DNA of 64,000 bases from Limibacter armeniacum (GCF_036880985.1 NZ_JBAJNO010000003.1:62001-126000); one strand, 5' to 3'; counted from the stretch's first letter, positions 23,645 to 33,286 are shown. A program made the numbers and translations. Notes: generated from the letters alone by a model not told the origin.

Positions 23645-24721
23645 ATGAATACTGAAATAAAGAAATATTCATATTTCATATTAATCATCACCTACTGTCT
23701 AACCCTCCTGACAGCTTGCAATCACAAAGACACCTCCCAAACAGCTCAGCCGCCTGACATAAAAGTCAGTGTAGCAGAGGTACAACTTACTTCCGCAGGA
23801 AACACACTTCGCCTGACGGGTTCAATCCTTCCCTCCCATATGGCGAACTTGGGGTTTATGGTTGCCGGAAAAGTTTCAAAAGTAATGGTTAAGGAAGGCG
23901 ACCGAGTCAAAAAGGGACAAACAATCGCAACACTTGACCCTACTGATTATCAGTCTGGCAAAAAAGTGGCTGCGGCAGATTTACAAGAAGCAGAAGACCA
24001 GTACAAAAGACTCAAACAGGTTTATGAGCAAGGAAGTATCACAGAGGCGGATTGGGTCAAAATGCAATCCGCCTACGAAAAGGCAAAAGCCGCTTATAAC
24101 GTTGCCTCCAAAAAAGTGAGCGACACCCGAATCACCTCCCCCATAAATGGCTATGTAGCCATGAAAAAGGTAGAAGGAAATGAGGTTGTTGGACAAGGCA
24201 CACCACTTTTTTCCATTGTCAGGACTGACCCAGTCAAGGTTAAAATCAATATTCCAGAAACGGAAATTTCTCAAGTAAAAGTGGGACAAAAGGTACGGGT
24301 TACACTCCCTTCCAATGACCAAATCCCCGCTACTGAAGGCAAGATTTCCTTATTGGGAAAGGTTGCCACGCCTCCAGCCCGTACCTACAATGCTGAAATT
24401 GAGGTAGCCAATCCTGACCAGCAACTCCAACCTGGTATGATTGCCGTTGTTGACCTTTTTCTTGAAAGTTCCAGTCAGCGAGTTTCAATCCCTGCTCAGG
24501 CAGTAATCAGAGATGCTTATGGTTCTTCTTATGTCTATGTACTGGATGAGAAAAAGATGAATGTCCACAAGAGAATCATCGAAATTGGTGGTGTCAGTGG
24601 TGAAAGCCTGCAAATCCTGAAAGGTGTCAAACCTGGCGAAAAAATCATCACCGAAGGACAATCCAAACTGGAAGAAGGCACTTCTGTCTCACTGTCAAAA
24701 CACACACCCAAAAAAGGGTAA
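23645..24721 (+). CDS. RND efflux periplasmic adaptor (HlyD/MFP family), first system
   Basis: 358 residues with a lipoprotein signal (ILIITYCLTLLTAC). The barrel-sandwich half has LGFMVAGKVSKVMVKEGDRV, matched by TRITSPINGYVAMKKVEGNE. Between them is a short coiled hairpin (LQEAEDQYKRLKQVYEQGSI). The beta-barrel and membrane-proximal parts follow (VKINIPETEISQVKVGQKV, then PAQAVIRD). It bridges the inner-membrane RND pump to the TolC-type channel. It is the first gene of a three-gene operon, 36 nt before the pump. No dedicated regulator is visible next to it. Substrate not predictable. Confidence 0.93.
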   Translation: MNTEIKKYSYFILIITYCLTLLTACNHKDTSQTAQPPDIKVSVAEVQLTSAGNTLRLTGSILPSHMANLGFMVAGKVSKVMVKEGDRVKKGQTIATLDPTDYQSGKKVAAADLQEAEDQYKRLKQVYEQGSITEADWVKMQSAYEKAKAAYNVASKKVSDTRITSPINGYVAMKKVEGNEVVGQGTPLFSIVRTDPVKVKINIPETEISQVKVGQKVRVTLPSNDQIPATEGKISLLGKVATPPARTYNAEIEVANPDQQLQPGMIAVVDLFLESSSQRVSIPAQAVIRDAYGSSYVYVLDEKKMNVHKRIIEIGGVSGESLQILKGVKPGEKIITEGQSKLEEGTSVSLSKHTPKKG

Positions 24722-24757
24722 ATTTATTGTTTCGCTTTTTTAATGACCTAAAGCAAT

Positions 24758-27700
24758 ATGCGAATTGTAAAAGGATCCATGAAGTACCATCAGGTCACGT
24801 TGGTATTTACCATATTGGCGCTGCTGGCTGGAGTCTATGCACTGCTGGAAATGCCTCGACGTGAAAACCCTGCCATGGAAATTCCACAGGCATTGGTCGT
24901 CTCCTATTACCCCGGAGCCAATAACCTGCAAGTTGAAGAACAAGTCACCCACAAAATCGAGGAATACCTCTTCAGCTTTGAAGAAGTCAGGAAAGAAAAA
25001 ACCTATTCCACCTCCACAGAAGGAAGGGTTATCATTGTTGTCGAGCTTCAGAAATGGGTAAAGGATACAGACCTGTTCTGGAGCAAACTGCAACACGGGC
25101 TGAACGTCCTCTACAAAACCTCACTCCCATCAGAGGCTACGTCTCCTGTTGTAGACTCGGATTTTGGAGACACCGTCGCCTTACTCATTGCCATTTCATC
25201 AGACAGTCTTGACCAAACACAGTTGAGGCAGTATGTAAGGCTTGTAGAAGATGCACTCCGAGAACTGCCCCAAACCTCTAAAATCAAACGGCATGGTGAG
25301 CAGGAAGAAGCCATTTTTGTCACCTCCACTTCTCAGCAGTTGGTACAGTACAGCGGAAAAGATGGATTGAAAATAGAGGATATCATCAAGGTTATTCGTT
25401 CTCAGAACACTGTACAATATGCAGGAGAGTTGAATATTGGAGAGATTACCCTGCCTCTACATACTACCAATTTTTATGCTTCAGAAGTCGAGTTGGGTAA
25501 CCAACAAATATTTATCACGCCTCAGGGAGAAACCGTCAGGCTCAAAGATGTTGCCAATATCAAAAGGGGATTCAAGGACCCAACCTATCAGGTAAGGGTC
25601 AATGACACAAACACGATCCTGATTGCTATCGAGATGCAGGAAGGTTTCAATATTGTAGAGTTTGGAGATGATGTAAGGGCTAAAGTTTCAGAAGCTGAAA
25701 GCCTTTTCCCTACAGGAGTTTCCACCAATATTATTGTCGATCAGCCTACTGTCGTCAAAGAAAGTGTCAACCATTTTGTCCGTGAGTTTTTCATTGCCAT
25801 TGTATCGGTTATTATCGTAACAATGCTGCTACTGCCATTCAGTGTTGCCTCCATTGCTGCAATGGCTATTCCAGTAACAGTAGCACTTACCTTTGCCGCA
25901 CTCAACTTTGCCGGAATTGAATTGCATCAGGTTTCATTAGCAGGTTTGATTATCGTACTAGGTATGGTCGTGGACGATGCCATTGTCATTGCCGATAATT
26001 ATGTGGAAAAACTGGATGAGGGGTTAAGCCGATGGGAAGCAGGTTGGCGCAGTGCCTCAGATATGTTTATTCCAGTACTGACAGCGACCCTTACGATTAT
26101 CGCATCCTTTTTACCGATGTCTTTCCTTTCAGGCATTGTCGGAGAGTTTATCTATTCGCTCCCTTTGGCAGTAGCGATTGCCCTTTTCAGCTCCTTTATG
26201 GTTGCCATGCTACTGACTCCCTACCTATGCTATACTTTTATCAAAAAGGGACTTTCTGAAGGAAAAGGTGAAGACAAGCCAAAGCGGTTTTCCCCATTAG
26301 ATGCCATGCAAAGCGGATATGACAGTATCATTGATTGGGCATTTAAACGTCCTAAAACCATTGTGTTGCTTGCCATACTTGTCGTGATGCTGGGCGGAAG
26401 TTTTAAGCTGTTTGTCAAAGAAAAGTTTTTCCCTGCTGCTGAACGAAACCAGTTTGTAGTGGAACTTACCTTACCGGAAGGCAGCAGTTTCAGTAAGACT
26501 GATCAAGCCGTCAAGAAAATCGAAAAAGCCCTTTCTGCTGAAGATGATGTTACCAGTTATGCCTCTTTTATTGGGGGTAGTGCTCCTCGATTTTACTATA
26601 ACCTTGAACCTGAAGTTCCTGCTGATAATTTTGCCCAACTGATGGTCAATACTATCTCTGAGGAAGCCACTTCGACCTTATCTGAGAAACTCTCTTCCCA
26701 ATTGTCCAATGATGTTCCCGAAGGAAATATAGAAGTTAAAATCCTTCAGCAAGGCATGCCACTTAAAAGTCAGGTGGAAGTGCGCATCAGTGGAAACAAT
26801 ATACAGAGACTGAAGCAACTTGGAGAACAGGTAGTTGAAATCATGAAAAATACCTCCGGCTCCAAACGGGTCAGGACCAACTTCAGAGATGACCTGCTCT
26901 CCTTGAAGATCGATATCCAAGATGAAGTCGCTAACCAGCTGGGTATTACAAGGGGTGTTGTCGGGATGTACACTGCCATTGGTTTTAGGGGCTATCCGGT
27001 AACCGAACTATGGGAAAACGAGACACCTGTAGACGTAATATTCAGGTTGGAGAAAACCAGTAGAAACACCTTCGAAGACGTTTCGGACCTGTATGTAGCC
27101 TCACCCGTTACAGGAGGAGTGGTACCTTTGCGGGCAATTGCCAACCTGGAACCTGAATGGCAAACCGGAAGGATAGTTCACAGAAATGGACTCCGAACCA
27201 TCACCATTGGGTGTGAAACAGAAGGAGCTTTACCCGCTGACGTATTGGCAAGTATACGACCTGACGTGGAAAAAATTCAGCTTCCTAAAGGTTATAAGAT
27301 GACCTATGGCGGAGAGTATGAAAGTCAGGAAGAAACTTTCTCCGAGATGGTTGTAGCTCTCAGCATCAGCCTGATCCTGATTTTTGTGATTCTGCTTTTT
27401 CAGTTCCGGAATATTGCCGAAACACTGATTGTGATGGCAGCCATCCCGCTCAGCCTGCTTGGAGCTTTTACTGGGTTAATATTGACAGGCAACCCTTTTG
27501 GCTTTACTTCTTTTTTGGGATTGATCAGCCTGTCAGGTGTGGTAGTGCGCAACTCCATCATTCTGGTAGACCATGCAGATGAACTCGTCAGGGATCATGG
27601 CATGTCCACAAAAGAAGCTGCCTTGGAAGCAGGCAAAAGAAGACTACGTCCCATCTTTCTTACCACGATGGCTGCTGCCGTTGGAGTCTTGCCTATGATC

Positions 27701-27859
27701 ATCTCCGGTTCTCCACTTTGGTCTCCATTGGCAAGTGTTATTGCTGTTGGATTAATTTTCTCCATGTTTATGACACTGATCGCTGTGCCTATTCTTTATA
27801 TGCTTTTTATTAAAAATGAACCTGCCGATACCAGTTCTATCCCTACCCAAACCCAATGA
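24758..27859 (+). CDS. RND-family efflux pump, inner-membrane subunit, first system
   Basis: 1033 residues, full length for AcrB-type pumps. Helix 1 is near residues 10-28 (YHQVTLVFTILALLAGVYA). Two large periplasmic loops alternate with helix bundles. The proton-relay helix has GMVVDDAIVIADNYVEKLDE, and the second half shows LGLISLSGVVVRNSIILVDH. Helices follow the 1 + 6 + 6 (repeated) pattern. It exports drugs, lipids or small hydrophobic molecules using the proton gradient. Compared with many close relatives the segment order is regular and no lesions were seen. The TolC-type gene starts 4 nt beyond its stop. Confidence 0.95.
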   Translation: MRIVKGSMKYHQVTLVFTILALLAGVYALLEMPRRENPAMEIPQALVVSYYPGANNLQVEEQVTHKIEEYLFSFEEVRKEKTYSTSTEGRVIIVVELQKWVKDTDLFWSKLQHGLNVLYKTSLPSEATSPVVDSDFGDTVALLIAISSDSLDQTQLRQYVRLVEDALRELPQTSKIKRHGEQEEAIFVTSTSQQLVQYSGKDGLKIEDIIKVIRSQNTVQYAGELNIGEITLPLHTTNFYASEVELGNQQIFITPQGETVRLKDVANIKRGFKDPTYQVRVNDTNTILIAIEMQEGFNIVEFGDDVRAKVSEAESLFPTGVSTNIIVDQPTVVKESVNHFVREFFIAIVSVIIVTMLLLPFSVASIAAMAIPVTVALTFAALNFAGIELHQVSLAGLIIVLGMVVDDAIVIADNYVEKLDEGLSRWEAGWRSASDMFIPVLTATLTIIASFLPMSFLSGIVGEFIYSLPLAVAIALFSSFMVAMLLTPYLCYTFIKKGLSEGKGEDKPKRFSPLDAMQSGYDSIIDWAFKRPKTIVLLAILVVMLGGSFKLFVKEKFFPAAERNQFVVELTLPEGSSFSKTDQAVKKIEKALSAEDDVTSYASFIGGSAPRFYYNLEPEVPADNFAQLMVNTISEEATSTLSEKLSSQLSNDVPEGNIEVKILQQGMPLKSQVEVRISGNNIQRLKQLGEQVVEIMKNTSGSKRVRTNFRDDLLSLKIDIQDEVANQLGITRGVVGMYTAIGFRGYPVTELWENETPVDVIFRLEKTSRNTFEDVSDLYVASPVTGGVVPLRAIANLEPEWQTGRIVHRNGLRTITIGCETEGALPADVLASIRPDVEKIQLPKGYKMTYGGEYESQEETFSEMVVALSISLILIFVILLFQFRNIAETLIVMAAIPLSLLGAFTGLILTGNPFGFTSFLGLISLSGVVVRNSIILVDHADELVRDHGMSTKEAALEAGKRRLRPIFLTTMAAAVGVLPMIISGSPLWSPLASVIAVGLIFSMFMTLIAVPILYMLFIKNEPADTSSIPTQTQ

Positions 27860-27863
27860 TAAG

Positions 27864-29195
27864 ATGAAAATAATACCGATGCTGCTAACTTTTTTATTGG
27901 GATATTCCATTTGGCTTCCTGCTCAAGATACAGACAGTCTGATCACGCTGAGTATGCAGGAAGCCATTGATCGTGCCATTACAGAAAGCAGTGAAATAAA
28001 ATTAGCCTCTTTTCAGATGGACCTCGCTCAGGCAGCTGTCAAGGATGCAAAACACAACTATTACCCAAAACTAATCGCCAATGGTGGGTACATCTTTAAC
28101 CCTGATCCATTACAGGTACAGGAAGGTGATTTAGTCAATCTACCTACAGCACCAATTCCAATTATCTTTCCTGCTATACCTGTTAACTTTACCGAGAAGA
28201 ACACCTTTCTGGCAGGCATAAGCCTGATACAACCGATCACTCCCCTTTTTAAGGTAAAGTCAGGTGTTGATGCAACAAACGCACAACTTGAGATCCAACA
28301 AATTGCATTGGAAGAAGCCAAGCAAGAACTGACTTTGGGCGTAAAAAAACTGTACCTCGGTAGTCTTGTCAAGCAGTATGAACTAGAAGAACAGCAATGG
28401 AAAATAAAGGCTCAAGAAGCTGACCTAAAAGATCTTGAAAATGCAATTGATGCAGGATTGCAACTCAAGATCAAGAAACTGGCAATGGAAGCCGAATTGC
28501 TAAATCTCAAACAAGAGCAGCTCCAGACCCAACATGAAATGGCGACCTTTCACAGTCAACTGAAAAACTTGATAGGTATTCCACCAAACAAGAAGATTCA
28601 TTTGCAGGAGATGACTTCTAGCACATCCGAAGATTTAAAAACAGACCTGAATAAATTACAGGAAGGTGACAATCTTGCTATCAGAAAAGCTCAGCTAACT
28701 GTAGAACAGGCTGATCATGGAGAAGCATATGCCAACAGGGATTACATACCTGAGCTATTCCTGTTTGGTACCTATCAATATCAAAGCGGTTTTGACTTTA
28801 TTCCTGATGACTATAAGTTATTGGGACTAATGCTCAAGTGGGATATTTTCACTTTTGGAAAACGCAGTGCCAACAGGCAGACCAGTATTATCCAAAAACA
28901 AATGGCTGAAGAAAACTTAGCTAAGGTCATCAAAGACAATCAAACTGCCATCCAAACTGCCTATTTGAGCTATCAGCATTCCAAAGCATTGGAGGCTACG
29001 GCTTTAAAAGCAATGCAACTGAGGGAAGAACAACAGTCACTTTCTGACAATATGGTAAAAGCAGGTCTTGAAACGGAAGCGGCTGCTATGGAAGTAGCCT
29101 CTGAAGTGGCGGCAGCGAAAGCAAAGTACTACAGTGCCCAGCTTGGCATTCTGTTATCATTGGCAGAACTGAAGAAACTGACCGCCACAGAATAA
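27864..29195 (+). CDS. TolC-family outer-membrane efflux protein, first system
   Basis: 443 residues from the ATG giving MKIIPMLLTFLLGYSIWLPA, a signal peptide; an ATG 16 codons earlier would overlap the pump gene and mask the signal, so it was rejected. The TolC pattern is seen in LSMQEAIDRAITESSEIKLA, long coiled helices rich in Ala/Glu/Leu, PTAPIPIIFPAIPVNFTEKN (strand and loop), and a second repeat after residue 270 (AIRKAQLTVEQADHGEAYAN). It forms the outer-membrane channel for the pump. It is the last gene of the operon, followed by a terminator. Confidence 0.93.
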   Translation: MKIIPMLLTFLLGYSIWLPAQDTDSLITLSMQEAIDRAITESSEIKLASFQMDLAQAAVKDAKHNYYPKLIANGGYIFNPDPLQVQEGDLVNLPTAPIPIIFPAIPVNFTEKNTFLAGISLIQPITPLFKVKSGVDATNAQLEIQQIALEEAKQELTLGVKKLYLGSLVKQYELEEQQWKIKAQEADLKDLENAIDAGLQLKIKKLAMEAELLNLKQEQLQTQHEMATFHSQLKNLIGIPPNKKIHLQEMTSSTSEDLKTDLNKLQEGDNLAIRKAQLTVEQADHGEAYANRDYIPELFLFGTYQYQSGFDFIPDDYKLLGLMLKWDIFTFGKRSANRQTSIIQKQMAEENLAKVIKDNQTAIQTAYLSYQHSKALEATALKAMQLREEQQSLSDNMVKAGLETEAAAMEVASEVAAAKAKYYSAQLGILLSLAELKKLTATE

Positions 29196-29202
29196 GGTAT
29201 AA

Positions 29203-29236
29203 AAAAAAACCTCTCCGGATACCAGAGAGGTTTTCA
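29203..29236 (+). terminator. Terminator after the first RND operon
   Basis: A-run, then stem AACCTCTC / GAGAGGTT around a 9-nt loop and a TTTT tail. It begins 8 nt after the TolC stop. Confidence 0.82.
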
Positions 29237-29481
29237 CTTTAACCTAATTTATTAACCCATTATCAATCAAAATCTATATATACTTTCCCGTTTGATTGGG
29301 AATTGATATTTCGTTGTTGTTTGATGATACAAGTATAGTACTATTTGATTAAATAATGGTACTATTTCATCACCTTTTTTTGTTAATCAATGATAACAAA
29401 AGCACTAACAATTGAATATCAAACACTTATGCAAAATGTTATTTTGTAAATAAAATTGGACTATTTATACAACATTTTACA
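29237..29481 (+). other. AT-rich intergenic region between convergent units
   Basis: No gene seen. Contains two close copies of GTACTATTT (within 29330-29370) and several AT-rich palindrome-like stretches. It separates the end of the RND operon from the end of the minus-strand flavoprotein gene. Confidence 0.5.
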
Positions 29482-29521
29482 CTCGCTGTAAGATTTGTAG
29501 ATACCAAAACCTTACAGCGAG
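29482..29521 (-). terminator. Hairpin after the flavoprotein gene
   Basis: Perfect 11-bp stem CTCGCTGTAAG / CTTACAGCGAG with an 18-nt loop, 10 nt past the stop codon of the minus-strand gene. There is no long T run, so termination strength is uncertain. Confidence 0.6.
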
Positions 29522-29530
29522 CTGACTTGT

Positions 29531-30913
29531 CTAAGTAGTTGGCTTAATATTCTGATTTACACAGAAGAAATTGTTTGGGTCATACTTATATTTCAGCTGT
29601 ACCAGCCTATCATAATTACTACCATAAGTTGCCCTCACTCTTTCGTCTCCTTCTTCCATCATAAAGTTGACATAAGCAGCCTGCATACTATAAGGGTGGA
29701 CAGCCTCCCAATATGCTTTGCCCCACTTCATCAATTCATCTTTCTTTTCTGGGTCTGGTGAAATACCAGCAATTACCATTGACCATCTTGCATCACGGCA
29801 ACTCCAAGCAGTATCTTCAGGATTGACATCGTGTACAACTCCATCAATTGGGTACATATGCATCAATGACAGTTCACTAGGAGACTTCATGATATTTTCT
29901 ATATGCGCATCAATAGCCTCATCTGGCAATTCCTTGACAAAGTCCCCTTTCCAGTACCACTGCAATCCTTTTGGCAATAGTGGATCAAACAAAGACTGGA
30001 TGGCTGTAAATGGCATTTCCTGCATACCATACATCAAAGGCTCTGGAAGCTCTTCCTTAATCGGTTTCATTATTTCATCCACCTTATCCAAAGGGCCTGT
30101 GTAGCAAGAAATGATTGCACATATTTTCTTACCCCAAATTGCTTCAGGGAATGGAGGAGTTGAAGGTACTGTCTTCAGACCTATAAATGGACAAAGATCA
30201 ACTGGACAGTTTGGCAAGAAACCTCGGTACCACTGCATTATTTCCTTGGCATGGCTGATATCATAAAATATCGGTCCAGCATATACCATATCTACCGGAT
30301 GCGTCTTGAACAAGAAGCTAACTACTATACCAAAATTACCGCCACCACCTCGGATAGCCCAGAACAGGTCTTCATTCTGAAACTCACTTGCTGTTACCAG
30401 ACTTCCGTCAGCCAAGACCACATCAGCTTCAAGTAAATTATCGATGGTCAAGCCATATTTGCGTGAGAGGTAACCATGTCCACCTCCTAAAGTAAGGCCT
30501 GCAATACCGGTACATGAAACAATCCCTGCCGGAACCGCTCGCCCGAAAGCATGCGTTGCATGGTCAACATCTCCTTGTGTACAGCCAGGCTCTACCCGCA
30601 CTGTTTTGTCATTCTGATTGTAGTGAATACCTTTCATACCAGAAAGGTCGATCAGTAATCCGTCATCGCAACTTCCCAATCCTGGACCATTGTGACCTCC
30701 ACCTCGGATGGCCACTAGCAAACTGTGCTGATGAGCAATCTTGACAGCTGTAATCACATCTGCTACGTTAGAACAACGAGCAATCAACCCCGGATGCTTG
30801 TCAATCATTCCATTGTACAGCTTCCGTACATCATCATACTGAGCATCTTCTTCCTGAATCAGTTCACCCCTGAAGTCAGCTTTCAGCGACTCAAATACTG
30901 AAACATCTACCAT
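29531..30913 (-). CDS. FAD-linked oxidase, berberine-bridge-enzyme-like
   Basis: 460 residues of the PCMH-type FAD superfamily. The flavin-attaching motif IRGGGHNGPG is near residue 68, its histidine the probable covalent FAD link. The second FAD stretch is GIAGLTLGGGHGYLSRKYGL; a cysteine just before it (GIVSCTG) sits close to where bicovalent enzymes carry their second attachment, so bicovalent FAD is possible. The BBE C-terminal segment is present (ERVRATYGSNYDRLVQLKYK, then DPNNFFCVNQNI). Such enzymes oxidise carbohydrates, alcohols or alkaloid-like compounds with O2 as acceptor. No signal peptide was found. It diverges from the lacI-kdgK-eda genes, which hints at a sugar substrate, but only by position. 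Confidence 0.88.
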   Translation of the reverse strand: MVDVSVFESLKADFRGELIQEEDAQYDDVRKLYNGMIDKHPGLIARCSNVADVITAVKIAHQHSLLVAIRGGGHNGPGLGSCDDGLLIDLSGMKGIHYNQNDKTVRVEPGCTQGDVDHATHAFGRAVPAGIVSCTGIAGLTLGGGHGYLSRKYGLTIDNLLEADVVLADGSLVTASEFQNEDLFWAIRGGGGNFGIVVSFLFKTHPVDMVYAGPIFYDISHAKEIMQWYRGFLPNCPVDLCPFIGLKTVPSTPPFPEAIWGKKICAIISCYTGPLDKVDEIMKPIKEELPEPLMYGMQEMPFTAIQSLFDPLLPKGLQWYWKGDFVKELPDEAIDAHIENIMKSPSELSLMHMYPIDGVVHDVNPEDTAWSCRDARWSMVIAGISPDPEKKDELMKWGKAYWEAVHPYSMQAAYVNFMMEEGDERVRATYGSNYDRLVQLKYKYDPNNFFCVNQNIKPTT

Positions 30914-31133
30914 GTCAATGCCCTTTCGGGTGTTAGTGTATAATTGAATTAACCGTTACTTCTATTACTATAGAAGGTTTTTGACTTGTAGATTGTTCCT
31001 CAGACATATGGAATTATGTAAGCCCAAAACACTTGAATCTGTAGTGTTTTTTACCGTTAGGAGACATGTTTGTTTTTTTTGAAACATCCACTTGATCGCT
31101 ACTTCTTTTCAGTGAGAAAATGACAATTTTTAT

Positions 31134-31145
31134 GCAATCGATTGC
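31134..31145 (+). promoter_or_regulatory. LacI-type operator palindrome
   Basis: GCAATCGATTGC, a perfect 12-base palindrome with a central CG, as usual for LacI/GalR-family operators. It lies 53 nt upstream of the lacI-type gene and overlaps the -33 TTG of the predicted promoter, so binding would block RNA polymerase. It lies about 220 nt upstream of the divergent flavoprotein start, so control of that gene too is possible. Confidence 0.65.
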
Positions 31146-31172
31146 TCAAAGTGATAAATTGGATTATATTCG
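31142..31172 (+). promoter_or_regulatory. Predicted Bacteroidota promoter for lacI-kdgK-eda
   Basis: TTG at 31142-31144 and TATATTCG at 31165-31172, 23 nt apart start to start, matching the Bacteroidota -33 (TTTG) / -7 (TAnnTTTG) layout with one mismatch in the -7 box. Its -33 part is covered by the operator palindrome. Confidence 0.55.
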
Positions 31173-31197
31173 AAAAATATTGATTAAGAAGTAAGAG

Positions 31198-32229
31198 ATG
31201 GAGAGAAAGAAGCCCACAACTATTCACGATATAGCTAAAGCGCTGAACCTAAACAGTTCAACTGTTTCGAGAGCATTGAATAATCACCCGCGTATTTCTG
31301 AAAAGACACGCTTGATGGTACAAAAAACGGCCAAAAAGTTGGCTTATCAGCCTAATTCAATGGCTGCCAACTTACGTAAAAGCAGCTCAAAAACCATCGG
31401 TGTAGTCATCCCAAGAATCTCAAGACACTTTTTCTCTCAGGCCATCAGTGGCATTGAGGAAACAGCCTATGCTGAAGGGTACAGTGTCGTGATTTGCCAG
31501 TCAATGGAAAATGAGAAGCGGGAAATCAGAAATATTGACACCCTGATTTCCAGCCGAGTGGACGGCATTTTGATCTCTCCGGCAATAGGTACAAAAAGCT
31601 ATAAACATCTGAATCAGATCAAGGAAAGAGACATCCCACTTTTTTTCTTTGACCGATATATTGAAGAGGTAGATGCCTCCAAAATCCTGACAGATGACTT
31701 TAAGATTGCACGCCAACTTGCACAACACCTGATCGATCAGGGTTGCAAGAAAATGGCAGTCATCACAGGAGACCGACAAGCCAGCATTTACCGTGACAGG
31801 ATAAATGGTATTTACGAAACGCTCAAAGAGAATGGCTTCAATATGGAAAGCCAATTGCTGATCAAGGAAACAGAGCTGATTTACGAAAATGGGGAACAAG
31901 CTATCAGGGAATGGCTCAAACAAGGTGTTGAGTTTGATGCTGTACTTGGACTTAGTGATATGGTAGCCATCAGCGCCCTAAAAGTCTTACAGGAAGAAGG
32001 CATTAAAGTACCTGAAGACGTAATGGTCGCGGGTTTCAGTAATGAGCCTGCATCAGCCTTGATTTCTCCAGCCATTACAACAGTTGGGCAACCTGCCTAC
32101 GAAATTGGGCAACTGGCAGTCAAGAAATTGCTACACTTCCTCAAGGAAGAAAATCCAATGGATGCCCACGAGATCGCCATTCTTAAAAGTGAGCTGATCA
32201 TCAGGGAATCCACGATAAGAACTAAATAA
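31198..32229 (+). CDS. LacI/GalR-family transcriptional regulator
   Basis: 343 residues. The N-terminal helix-turn-helix is clear (TIHDIAKALNLNSSTVSRAL, then NNHPRISEKTR) with the hinge segment NSMAANLRKSSS. The sugar-binding periplasmic-protein-like domain begins with KTIGVVIPRISRHFFSQAI and shows DFKIARQLAQHLIDQGCKKM and VAGFSNEPASALISPAITTV. It represses until a sugar acid or phosphorylated sugar binds. The first gene of a three-gene unit; kdgK starts 8 nt after its stop. The palindrome over the promoter suggests autoregulation, and 2-keto-3-deoxygluconate or a uronate is the likely inducer given the downstream genes. Confidence 0.95.
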   Translation: MERKKPTTIHDIAKALNLNSSTVSRALNNHPRISEKTRLMVQKTAKKLAYQPNSMAANLRKSSSKTIGVVIPRISRHFFSQAISGIEETAYAEGYSVVICQSMENEKREIRNIDTLISSRVDGILISPAIGTKSYKHLNQIKERDIPLFFFDRYIEEVDASKILTDDFKIARQLAQHLIDQGCKKMAVITGDRQASIYRDRINGIYETLKENGFNMESQLLIKETELIYENGEQAIREWLKQGVEFDAVLGLSDMVAISALKVLQEEGIKVPEDVMVAGFSNEPASALISPAITTVGQPAYEIGQLAVKKLLHFLKEENPMDAHEIAILKSELIIRESTIRTK

Positions 32230-32237
32230 CGCAATAC

Positions 32238-33257
32238 ATGCAAACCCCAAAACCTTCTATCACTTGCTTCGGAGAACTGCTGCTCCGACTGTCACCTCCG
32301 GGACATCAGAAAATTCAGCAGGCAAAATCCTTTGAAGCCAATTATGGTGGAGCAGAAGCCAATGTGGCTGCATCGCTCGCCAGTATGGGACATAATAGTC
32401 AGTTCATCACACGACTGCCCGACAACACCATAGGTAAAACAGCCAAATCACAACTGGCATTTTATGGAGTAGATACCCAGCATATCCAGTTTGGTGGAGA
32501 AAGAATGGGCGTCTACTTTTTGGAAACTGGTACCATGCAACGCAATTCCTCTGTGATTTATGACCGTGCCAATTCAGGCATGGCCACCATAGAACAGGGC
32601 ATGATAGACTGGGATGCCATTTTTGAAAACACGCAATGGTTTCACTGGTCAGGCATTACACCTGCCCTGTCTATCTCTGCTGTAGAAGTTTGCATGGAAG
32701 CACTCACAGCAGCCAAACGTCATGGCGTGACGATTTCCTGTGACCTGAATTACAGGGGTAAGCTATGGCAATACGGTACCTCTCCTGCTGCCATTATGCC
32801 GGAACTTATCTCTATGTGTGACCTCGTATTGGGAGGAAAAGACGATGCCAGAATCATGTTGGGTGTCCAGTTCAAGGATTCGGATGGGTATGATGCGACG
32901 CCACAGAGAATCAAGGAGCATTTTCCTTCTGTGAAATGGGTAGCCACCAGCTTGCGTAAGTCCTATTCCGCTTCACACAACAGCATTGCAGGTGTATTCT
33001 ATGATGGAGAAAACACTTACCACTCCCCAACCTATGATATGCCTACCATGGTAGACCGTGTTGGTGGTGGAGATGCCTTTATGGCTGGACTCATCCACGG
33101 GATGCTGAGCTATGAAAGCGATTACCAGCAGGTCATCAACTTTGCGGCGGCAGCTTCATGCCTCAAGCACACCATTCATGGGGATATCAGCCTGTCAACA
33201 GTACAGGAAGTGGAACAGCTTGCTGCCGGACACGATGCGGGCAGGGTTTCAAGGTAA
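32238..33257 (+). CDS. kdgK: 2-keto-3-deoxygluconate kinase, PfkB family
   Basis: 339 residues, usual length. It opens with CFGELLLRLSPPGHQKIQQA, then NYGGAEANVAASLASMGH, the first PfkB signature. The catalytic loop is MVDRVGGGDAFMAGL (G-x-GD with Asp as base; Gly replaces the common Ala of GAGD). KdgK phosphorylates 2-keto-3-deoxygluconate to KDPG, the step before Eda, and the next gene encodes an Eda-type aldolase, which supports this assignment over a generic fructokinase. Cytoplasmic. Strictly, substrate assignment rests on gene order. Confidence 0.88.
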   Translation: MQTPKPSITCFGELLLRLSPPGHQKIQQAKSFEANYGGAEANVAASLASMGHNSQFITRLPDNTIGKTAKSQLAFYGVDTQHIQFGGERMGVYFLETGTMQRNSSVIYDRANSGMATIEQGMIDWDAIFENTQWFHWSGITPALSISAVEVCMEALTAAKRHGVTISCDLNYRGKLWQYGTSPAAIMPELISMCDLVLGGKDDARIMLGVQFKDSDGYDATPQRIKEHFPSVKWVATSLRKSYSASHNSIAGVFYDGENTYHSPTYDMPTMVDRVGGGDAFMAGLIHGMLSYESDYQQVINFAAAASCLKHTIHGDISLSTVQEVEQLAAGHDAGRVSR

Positions 33258-33286
33258 TTTTTTGAGAAAGACTAAAATCCAATAAA

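Noticed and set aside
25111-25417. Minus-strand frames inside the first RND pump gene
   Set aside because: Antisense shadows of a gene with clear RND motifs.
29330-29375. Two GTACTATTT copies resembling a repeat array
   Set aside because: Only two short copies without regular spacing or spacers; not a CRISPR or iteron array.
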